A stretch of 6,356 nt of DNA from Loktanella sp. (GTDB taxonomy: Bacteria > Pseudomonadota > Alphaproteobacteria > Rhodobacterales > Rhodobacteraceae). Positions 1-5,249 of this stretch are shown one piece after another. The notes under the pieces were generated by a model. That model did no database searches and was not told where the DNA came from. It saw only the letters and a list, made by a program, of their open reading frames with translations. The stretch is taken from the NCBI GenBank assembly GCA_003551805.1, contig PUNR01000046.1:1-6356 (forward strand). The letters are read 5' to 3'. The stretch's first letter is position 1, and every line of letters begins with the position of its first letter. A program made the translations under genes and the position numbers.

Positions 1-147
1 ATCAATTCCCGCTTTGAACTCGCTCAGGCAGAGGCGGTGTTCCAGAACATCGCCCGCATGACTGCGTTAGAGGATGGCGTGACCCTGACCGCGCCAGAAA
101 CCGTCTATTTCGCCTATGACACGGTGATTGGCCGTGATGCGGTGGTC

Positions 148-150
148 TAA
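148..150 (+). other. Premature in-frame TAA within glmU
   Basis: The frame reads GRDAVV-stop-PNVVFGPGV, where alphaproteobacterial GlmU would be expected to have Glu before PNV. A single G-to-T change (GAA to TAA) accounts for it. The other complete plus-strand genes in the window that end in TAA (glmS, alkD-like, moaA) show that TAA is a normal terminator here, so code reassignment is unlikely. I see no selenocysteine or pyrrolysine context, and those use TGA and TAG. Confidence 0.9.
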
Positions 151-659
151 CCCAATGTCGTCTTCGGCCCCGGTGTCACGGTCGAATCCGGTGCCACGAT
201 CCGTGCGTTTTCGCATCTGGAAGGTTGCCATGTTTCGCGCGGCGCAATCGTCGGCCCATACGCACGCCTGCGCCCCGGCGCGGAACTGGCGGAAAGCACC
301 CGTGTCGGCAATTTTGTCGAGGTCAAGAATGCCGTGATCAATGAAGGTGCCAAGGTCAACCACCTGTCCTATATCGGGGACGCCGACATTGGTCCGCGCA
401 GCAATATCGGCGCAGGCACGATCACTTGCAATTACGACGGTGTGTTCAAACACCACACCACCATCGGCGCGGATGTGTTCATCGGGTCCAACACCATGCT
501 GGTCGCCCCCGTGACCGTCGGCAATGAAGCGATGACCGCCAGCGGATCGGTGATCACCCGCGATGTGCCGGCTGGCGATCTGGCCGTGGCACGCGCAAAA
601 CAGGAAAACAAAACAGGCTTTGCCCTACGGCTGTTCGAAAAGCTGCGGGCCAAAAAAGC

Positions 660-665
660 GAAGGA
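660..665 (+). promoter_or_regulatory. Shine-Dalgarno of glmS
   Basis: GAAGGA lies 8 nt upstream of the glmS ATG (674) and inside the last codons of glmU. It is the clearest ribosome binding site in the window and supports ATG 674, which exposes the catalytic Cys2, over any upstream start in the same frame. Confidence 0.7.
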
Positions 666-673
666 TCAATAAG

Positions 674-2494
674 ATGTGCGGTATCGTAGGCGTTCTGGGC
701 AATCACGAAGCCGCCCCCATTCTGGTCGAGGCGCTGAAGCGCTTGGAATATCGCGGCTATGACAGCGCGGGTATTGCGACGATCAACGGCACCACGCTGG
801 ACCGCCGCCGTGCTGTGGGCAAGCTGATCAACCTGCAAGACGCGCTGGTGCATGACCCGCTGGCTGGCAAGGCGGGCATCGGCCACACCCGCTGGGCCAC
901 GCACGGTGCGCCCAATGCGGGCAACGCGCATCCGCATCAATCGGGCCGTGTTGCCGTGGTGCATAACGGGATCATCGAAAACTTCCGCGAATTGCGGGCC
1001 GAACTTGCCAGCCATGGCATCGCGCATGAAACCGATACCGATACCGAAACCATCGCCCTTTTGGCCAACCACCTGATGGATCAAGGCATGTCCCCGCGCG
1101 ATGCGGCCGAGGCGACGATTGCCCGCCTGCACGGCGCCTATGCGCTGTGTTTCCTGTTCGAGGGCGAAGATGATCTGCTGATCGCGGCACGCAAAGGATC
1201 GCCGCTTGCCATCGGGCATGGTGACGGGGAAATGTTCGTCGGCTCTGACGCTATTGCGCTGGCCCCGATGACCGACCGGATCACCTATCTGGATGAAGGC
1301 GACTGGGCCATCATCACCCGCAATTCGCTGGAAATCCGCGATGCGCAAGGGGCCTTGGCCAACCGCGAAACGCGGGTGATCCAGATGGATCAGGCGCAGG
1401 TCGACAAAGGCGGCTATAAACATTTCATGGCCAAGGAAATCGCCGAACAGCCGCAGGTGCTGCAAGGTGCGCTGAGCCATTATATCAACGCCGATGCGAC
1501 CGCGATAACCCTGCCCGATACGCTTGATTTCACCAAGGTCCAACGCCTGACGATGGTCGCCTGCGGCACGGCGTTTTATGCCTGTCTGGTCGCAAAATAC
1601 TGGTTCGAACAGATCGCCGGACTGCCGGTCGAGGTCGATGTCGCATCGGAATTCCGCTATCGCGAACCGCCTGTCACCGATGGCACCGTGGCAGTTTTCG
1701 TCAGCCAGTCGGGCGAAACGGCGGATACTTTGGCCGCCCTGCGCTATATGCGGGACAAGGCGGCGCAGATTGTTGCCGTGGTCAATGTCCCCGAAAGCAG
1801 CATCGCGCGCGAAAGCGATATTGCCCTGCCGATCATGGCGGGGGTGGAAATTGGCGTCGCCTCGACCAAGGCGTTTACCTGCCAATTGACCACATTGGCC
1901 GTGATGGTGCTGCAAGCGGCGCATCAGCGCGGGCGTATTGATGATACCGCGTTGGCAGAAAAGCTCGCCGCTTTGCGCGGATTGCCGGGTTTGATGAATA
2001 CCGCGCTGGGGGTTGAGGATCGCAGCATCACCCTGTCACGCCTGCTGGCCGAGGCGCGCGATATCCTGTTTCTGGGGCGCGGCGCGATGTACCCGCTGGC
2101 TTTGGAAGGTGCGTTGAAACTAAAGGAAATCAGCTATATACATGCCGAAGCTTATGCATCTTGTGAATTGAAGCATGGCCCGATTGCACTGGTGGACAAG
2201 AACGTACCGGTGATCGTCATGGCCCCGCGCGACGGGCTGTTTGAAAAGACGATCTCTAACATGCAGGAGGTCATGGCCCGCGGTGGCAAGGTATTGCTGA
2301 TCACCGACACCCAAGGGGCCGAAGAAGCGGGCGATGGTGTCTGGCAGACACTGCTGATGCCATCGGTTGATCCGTTCCTTGCGCCAATCCTGTATGCTCT
2401 GCCTGCACAATTGCTGGCCTATCATACGGCAATTGCGAAGGGGACAGATGTGGACCAGCCCCGCAATCTGGCAAAATCGGTGACGGTCGAATAA
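674..2494 (+). CDS. glmS: Glutamine--fructose-6-phosphate aminotransferase (isomerizing), GlmS
   Basis: GlmS catalyses Fru-6-P + glutamine to GlcN-6-P + glutamate, the first committed step to UDP-GlcNAc. The protein is 606 aa, close to the 609 aa of E. coli GlmS. It starts MCGIVGVLGN, so removal of Met exposes Cys2, the Ntn-type nucleophile. The glutaminase domain (about 1-220) has YRGYDSAGIA (26-35), HTRWATHG (71-78), HNGIIENF (97-104) and DTDTETIA (121-128). The first SIS domain (about 285-420) has CGTAFY (297-302), VSQSGETADT (343-352) and VASTKAF (395-401). The second SIS domain (about 455-600) has ALEGALKLKEISYIHAEAY (476-494), with K482 and E485 matching E. coli isomerase residues K485 and E488, and H501 matching H504. 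The tail DVDQPRNLAKSVTVE is typical of the family. One oddity is Cys497 in SCELKHGP, where Gly is usual. The gene starts 1 bp after glmU and its stop overlaps the next start by 1 bp. No glmS ribozyme or sRNA leader is possible in the 1-bp gap. Confidence 0.98.
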   Translation: MCGIVGVLGNHEAAPILVEALKRLEYRGYDSAGIATINGTTLDRRRAVGKLINLQDALVHDPLAGKAGIGHTRWATHGAPNAGNAHPHQSGRVAVVHNGIIENFRELRAELASHGIAHETDTDTETIALLANHLMDQGMSPRDAAEATIARLHGAYALCFLFEGEDDLLIAARKGSPLAIGHGDGEMFVGSDAIALAPMTDRITYLDEGDWAIITRNSLEIRDAQGALANRETRVIQMDQAQVDKGGYKHFMAKEIAEQPQVLQGALSHYINADATAITLPDTLDFTKVQRLTMVACGTAFYACLVAKYWFEQIAGLPVEVDVASEFRYREPPVTDGTVAVFVSQSGETADTLAALRYMRDKAAQIVAVVNVPESSIARESDIALPIMAGVEIGVASTKAFTCQLTTLAVMVLQAAHQRGRIDDTALAEKLAALRGLPGLMNTALGVEDRSITLSRLLAEARDILFLGRGAMYPLALEGALKLKEISYIHAEAYASCELKHGPIALVDKNVPVIVMAPRDGLFEKTISNMQEVMARGGKVLLITDTQGAEEAGDGVWQTLLMPSVDPFLAPILYALPAQLLAYHTAIAKGTDVDQPRNLAKSVTVE

Positions 2495-3036
2495 TGGGCA
2501 AGCAATTCGCAGAATTGTCACAAGCACATCAGGATTTCATCGCCGCCCAGCCGATGTTTTTCACCGGCACGGCAGCGCGCGACGGCAAGGTCAATATCTC
2601 ACCCAAGGGGATGGACAGCCTGCGGGTGCTGGACGCCACCACCATCGCCTATGTCAATGCGACCGGTAGCGGCAATGAAACTGCGGGGCATCTGCTGGAC
2701 CATCCGCGCATGACGCTGATGTGGTGCAGTTTCGACAAACGCCCACAGATTTTGCGCACCTACGGCACCGCCCGCACCGTGCATCCGCGCGATGCGGACT
2801 GGCAGGCGCTTGTCGCCCGCCTGCCCGATGTGCCCGGTGCGCGGCAGATACATGTGCAAAGCGTTGATCTGGTGCAGACCTCCTGTGGCTATGCCGTGCC
2901 TTTTATGGAATTGGTCAGCGAACGCGACACCCTGCGCCACTGGACCGATGACAAAGGGCCTCAGGGTATCGCCACCTATTGGAAAGACCGCAACCAGACC
3001 ACTTTGGATGGTTTGCCAACGAAAGTGATCGAATGA
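2494..3036 (+). CDS. Pyridoxamine 5'-phosphate oxidase family (FMN-binding split barrel) protein
   Basis: This 180-aa protein resembles the small PPOX-family proteins, cytoplasmic split beta-barrels that usually bind FMN or a related flavin and reduce or oxidise small molecules. Family signs are MFFTGTAARDGKVNISPKG (21-39), the strand and loop around YVNATGSGNETAGHLLDH (53-70), MTLMWCSF (73-80), and CGYAVPFM (131-138). It lacks the C-terminal R-x-R-x signature of true PdxH as I know it, so a role in vitamin B6 synthesis should not be assumed; the substrate is unknown. The ATG shares its A with the glmS stop (TAATG) and only a weak GGTGA (2479-2483) precedes it, so translation probably depends on coupling to glmS. 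Its own stop overlaps the next ATG by 4 bp. The family assignment is confident, the function is not. Confidence 0.88.
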   Translation: MGKQFAELSQAHQDFIAAQPMFFTGTAARDGKVNISPKGMDSLRVLDATTIAYVNATGSGNETAGHLLDHPRMTLMWCSFDKRPQILRTYGTARTVHPRDADWQALVARLPDVPGARQIHVQSVDLVQTSCGYAVPFMELVSERDTLRHWTDDKGPQGIATYWKDRNQTTLDGLPTKVIE

Positions 3037-3707
3037 CTCTTGATGACGCGCTTGCAGCGCTTGGCACCGACCCCGCAAAGGCGGCAGATATGGCACGCTA
3101 TCATAAGGTAGAACGCGCCTATCTGGGCGTTGCCACACCCGCGATTGATGCGCTGGTCAAGGAATGGCGCAGCACGCTGGATATGGACACACGGCTGGCG
3201 CTAGCAGCAGAGCTTTGGGCCAGCGATGTGCATGAAGGCCGGATCGCTGCGGCCAAGCTACTGACACAGGCACGGATCAGGCCCGATGATACCGCAGCAT
3301 GGGACCTGATCGCCGCATGGGTGCCCGATTGCGACACATTGGCGATTGCCGATGCAGTGGCTGTCGCGGGCCAAAAACGGCTGGTGGCGGATCCAACCCG
3401 CCTGACGGTGCTGTCCGATTGGGTTGCGTCGGATCATCTGTGGAGCCGCTACGCCGTGCTAGCCATGACCCTGCCGTGGGCAAAGATCAGCAACCCCAAA
3501 GCCGCCGATCTGGCACAGCGCGACATGATTATGGGCTGGGCCGGCCAACTGGCCAGCGATACGCATAAACGCATCCAGACCACGCTGGTCGACTGGCTGG
3601 CCAGCCTTGCCAAACATGACCCCGCCCGCGCCACGACCTTTATGGCGCAGCACGGTGATGCAATGAAATCCTATGCGCGCAAATCGGCGCAACACAAGCT
3701 GGGCTAA
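3033..3707 (+). CDS. DNA alkylation repair protein, AlkD-like (HEAT-like repeats)
   Basis: This 224-aa, almost entirely helical protein resembles the AlkD/AlkC-type DNA glycosylase superfamily, which removes N3- and N7-alkylpurines without base flipping. Visible signs are the N-terminal RYHKVERAYLGVATPAIDAL (22-41), where the family has a similar K-x-x-x-x-LGV/I-x-x-P motif. ELWASDVHEGRIAAAKLL (60-77) looks like a HEAT-like helix pair. WVPDCDTLAIAD (96-107) supplies a Trp and an Asp (D101) where B. cereus AlkD has W108/W109 and D113. LWSRYAVL (136-143) has an Arg (R139) matching AlkD R148, and W188 matches W187. These alignments are from memory; V97 may stand where W109 is found, so the active site may differ. 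The end YARKSAQHKLG is typical of proteobacterial members. The start ATG 3033 overlaps the PPOX stop (ATGA). A longer start at 2979 would sit inside the PPOX gene and adds nothing family-like. It is the last gene of the plus-strand cluster. Confidence 0.85.
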   Translation: MTLDDALAALGTDPAKAADMARYHKVERAYLGVATPAIDALVKEWRSTLDMDTRLALAAELWASDVHEGRIAAAKLLTQARIRPDDTAAWDLIAAWVPDCDTLAIADAVAVAGQKRLVADPTRLTVLSDWVASDHLWSRYAVLAMTLPWAKISNPKAADLAQRDMIMGWAGQLASDTHKRIQTTLVDWLASLAKHDPARATTFMAQHGDAMKSYARKSAQHKLG

Positions 3708-3709
3708 CG

Positions 3710-4159
3710 TCAGCGCAAGACGGTCAGGTCGATGATCCCTGTCAGCGGTGCCTCGATCAGGCGCATCGCGGCAAGGCTGATCTGGCTGCCCGATCCTGCA
3801 GCACCGCCTGACGGGCGCAGTTCGACATTAATCGTGCGTGACTGATAGCGGATGCGGCCTTGGGTGACGGCGCTGACCAATGGCGTTTTCAGCCAGATGC
3901 CGGGTTCAGTCGGTGACCCCAAAGTCGCTGACGTGCGCCCGATTTCTGCCCCTGCACTTGCAGATACTTGCGTCGCGGCCTGCCTGTCCGCGGCAGAGGT
4001 GGTGTCGAACTGGTCGACCGTCCGCGCGGTCCGCGGCGGTGGCGGCGGCAAGGTCATTGCAGGAATGACGGTTTGGGGTGCTTCGGGGGCTGCAACCTCC
4101 GCCTCGGGCAGGTCGCATGCAGCAAGAGCCAAGAATGGCAGGATCAAAAATCTTTTCAT
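3710..4159 (-). CDS. Small lipoprotein of unknown function (Rhodobacterales type)
   Basis: This 149-aa protein begins MKRFLILPFLALAAC, a short lipoprotein signal with one Lys-Arg pair, a hydrophobic core and the lipobox LAAC (12-15), so Cys15 should be lipidated after cleavage. Asp16 at the +2 position would favour inner-membrane retention under the E. coli Lol rule, although that rule may not hold in alphaproteobacteria. A Pro/Ala-rich linker with five prolines (38-42) leads to a low-complexity Ser/Thr/Ala segment. The C-terminal region (about 80-149) looks conserved: GSPTEPGIWLKTPLV (81-95), GRIRYQS, then SLAAMRLIEAPLTGIIDLTVL. I recall similar short roseobacter lipoproteins labelled D-galactarate dehydratase, but nothing here resembles that enzyme and I would not transfer the name. 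The gene ends 2 bp from the convergent alkD-like gene and diverges from moaA. Function is unknown; the call as a lipoprotein is good. Confidence 0.85.
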   Translation of the reverse strand: MKRFLILPFLALAACDLPEAEVAAPEAPQTVIPAMTLPPPPPRTARTVDQFDTTSAADRQAATQVSASAGAEIGRTSATLGSPTEPGIWLKTPLVSAVTQGRIRYQSRTINVELRPSGGAAGSGSQISLAAMRLIEAPLTGIIDLTVLR

Positions 4160-4244
4160 GATCGCAACTTATTGTGCGGCCCTGTCCGGTGCAACGGGGC
4201 TGATCAGGCTTGCGCAGAACAACGCCGGTGCATAGCTTGGGCGC
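4160..4244. promoter_or_regulatory. Divergent promoter region between the lipoprotein gene and moaA
   Basis: This 85-bp gap separates the two divergent starts and must hold promoters for both. For moaA, TTGCGC (4210-4215) and CATAGC (4231-4236) or ATAGCT (4232-4237) are the best -35/-10 pair, 15-16 bp apart. For the lipoprotein gene, TTGCAC read on the minus strand (4189-4194) could be a -35, with only weak A/T-rich -10 candidates near 4165-4176. An 8-bp palindrome CTGATCAG (4200-4207) sits between them and could be an operator half or chance. No Shine-Dalgarno is evident before either start. Confidence 0.35.
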
Positions 4245-5249
4245 ATGAATATCCCATTGATCGACCCTTTCGCGCGCGCAATTTCCTACCTGCGGGTATC
4301 AGTAACTGACCGCTGCGATTTCCGCTGCGTGTATTGCATGTCGGAAAACATGACTTTTCTGCCCAAGAAAGAACTGCTGACGCTGGAAGAACTGGACCGT
4401 CTTTGTTCGGCCTTCGTGCGGCTTGGCGTCAAAAAACTACGGATCACCGGCGGCGAACCACTTGTGCGGCGCGACATCATGACGTTTTTCAACGCCATGG
4501 GCCGGCATCTGGAAAGTGGCGCGTTGCACGAACTGACGATCACCACAAACGGCAGCCAGTTAGAAAAATACGCAGCCGATCTTTACGCAGCTGGTGTGCG
4601 GCGGGTGAATATCTCGCTTGATACGTTGGATGAAGACAAGTTTGCACAAATCACCCGCTGGGGACGCCTGCCGCAGGTCTTGCGCGGGATCGATGCGGCG
4701 CAAGCAGCAGGGCTGCGGGTCAAAATCAACACGGTGGCGCTGCAAGGTTTCAACGAGGACGAGTTATTCACCCTGACCGATTGGTGCGCGTCGCGCGACA
4801 TGGACATCACCTTCATCGAAGTGATGCCCATGGGCGATCTGGGCAACGAAGACCGGTTGGGCCAGTTCTGGTCGCTAAAAGATCTGCGCGCGCGGCTGGC
4901 CGGACGCAGTGCGCTGACCGACCTGCCGGATAATAGCGGCGGGCCTGCGCGTTATGTCCGTGTTGACGAAACCGGTCAGAAGATCGGCTTTATCACGCCG
5001 CTAAGCCATAATTTCTGCGAAAGCTGCAACCGTGTGCGGATCACCTGCACCGGCGAGATTTACACCTGCCTGGGTCAGGAAGGCCATTCCGACCTGCGCG
5101 CGCCACTGCGGGCGTCAGAATCGGATCAGGAACTGGAAACCGCGATCCGCGCCGCAATTGCGCGCAAGCCCAAGGGCCATGATTTCGATTATTCCCGCCA
5201 GCAGGTCGACGGCCAAGTCAGCCGCCACATGAGCCATACTGGCGGTTAA
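4245..5249 (+). CDS. moaA: GTP 3',8-cyclase MoaA (molybdenum cofactor biosynthesis, radical SAM)
   Basis: MoaA converts GTP to 3',8-cyclo-7,8-dihydro-GTP, which MoaC turns into cyclic pyranopterin monophosphate, the first stage of molybdopterin synthesis in the cytoplasm. The protein is 334 aa, normal for the family. The radical-SAM cluster is C24-x3-C28-x2-C31 (DRCDFRCVYC), followed by ITGGEPLVRRDI (67-78) for SAM binding, TITTNGSQL (98-106) and NISLDTLDEDKF (122-133). The second, GTP-binding Fe-S cluster has C258 and C261 (FCESCNRVRITCTG) and C275. The C-terminal Gly-Gly needed for activity is present (SHTGG). The start MNIPLIDPFARAISYLRVSVTD matches homologues, although no good ribosome binding site precedes it. 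No other moa or moe gene lies in the window, so moaA stands alone here. Its stop TAA overlaps the stop of the convergent downstream gene by 4 bp (5246-5249). Confidence 0.98.
   Translation: MNIPLIDPFARAISYLRVSVTDRCDFRCVYCMSENMTFLPKKELLTLEELDRLCSAFVRLGVKKLRITGGEPLVRRDIMTFFNAMGRHLESGALHELTITTNGSQLEKYAADLYAAGVRRVNISLDTLDEDKFAQITRWGRLPQVLRGIDAAQAAGLRVKINTVALQGFNEDELFTLTDWCASRDMDITFIEVMPMGDLGNEDRLGQFWSLKDLRARLAGRSALTDLPDNSGGPARYVRVDETGQKIGFITPLSHNFCESCNRVRITCTGEIYTCLGQEGHSDLRAPLRASESDQELETAIRAAIARKPKGHDFDYSRQQVDGQVSRHMSHTGG

Larger units (their letters stand above)
1..672 (+). pseudogene. glmU: glmU 3' part (bifunctional UDP-GlcNAc pyrophosphorylase / GlcN-1-P acetyltransferase), broken by an in-frame stop
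   Basis: GlmU acetylates glucosamine-1-phosphate with acetyl-CoA (C-terminal domain) and uridylylates the product (N-terminal domain) to UDP-GlcNAc in the cytoplasm. Only the linker and the left-handed beta-helix acetyltransferase domain lie in the window. Frame 1 reads INSRFELAQAEAVF at the edge, which corresponds to about residue 227 of E. coli GlmU. The hexapeptide-repeat helix follows, with LRPGAEL (codons from 268), NFVEVK (K at 325-327), NHLSY (catalytic-type His at 361-363, Tyr at 370-372), GAGTITCNYDG (409-441) and VAPVTVG. These match the E. coli residues R333, K351, H363, Y366 and N386. The reading frame is interrupted by TAA at 148-150 and is otherwise intact to its natural TAA at 670-672. 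No in-frame ATG, GTG or TTG occurs between the stop and GTG 334, and a restart there would lose the R333 and K351 equivalents. Identity is certain. Whether the gene is truly broken or the base is an error cannot be told from the sequence. glmS follows after 1 bp. Confidence 0.93.

Noticed and set aside
67..456. Minus-strand open frame covering the glmU stop
   Set aside because: It is a shadow of the GlmU hexapeptide-repeat coding strand. The plus frame matches GlmU on both sides of the stop.
334..672. Independent small gene starting at GTG 334 after the premature stop
   Set aside because: There is no ribosome binding site in front of it, and it would start inside the beta-helix, losing residues needed for substrate binding. 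It is simply the remainder of glmU.
640..674. A glmS ribozyme or other leader controlling glmS
   Set aside because: glmU and glmS are separated by one base, so there is no leader. The glmS ribozyme is a Firmicutes-type element.
554..1924. Long open frame of over 450 codons on the minus strand, antisense to glmS and the end of glmU
   Set aside because: It is the complement of a strongly conserved, full-length glmS in a GC-rich genome, where such antisense frames are common. Its translation is rich in Arg, His, Gly and Asp with no recognisable domain.
2979..3032. Upstream start giving the AlkD-like protein 18 extra residues
   Set aside because: The extension lies inside the PPOX gene and shows no family similarity. 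ATG 3033 gives the usual ATGA overlap and a normal family N-terminus.
4031..4047. GGCGGT-type repeat tract in the lipoprotein gene
   Set aside because: It encodes the proline run of the linker and is too short to call a separate repeat element.
5222..5245. Inverted repeat CCGCCA/TGGCGG at the end of moaA as a terminator
   Set aside because: It has a 12-nt loop and no T-run. It also encodes the conserved MoaA C-terminus.
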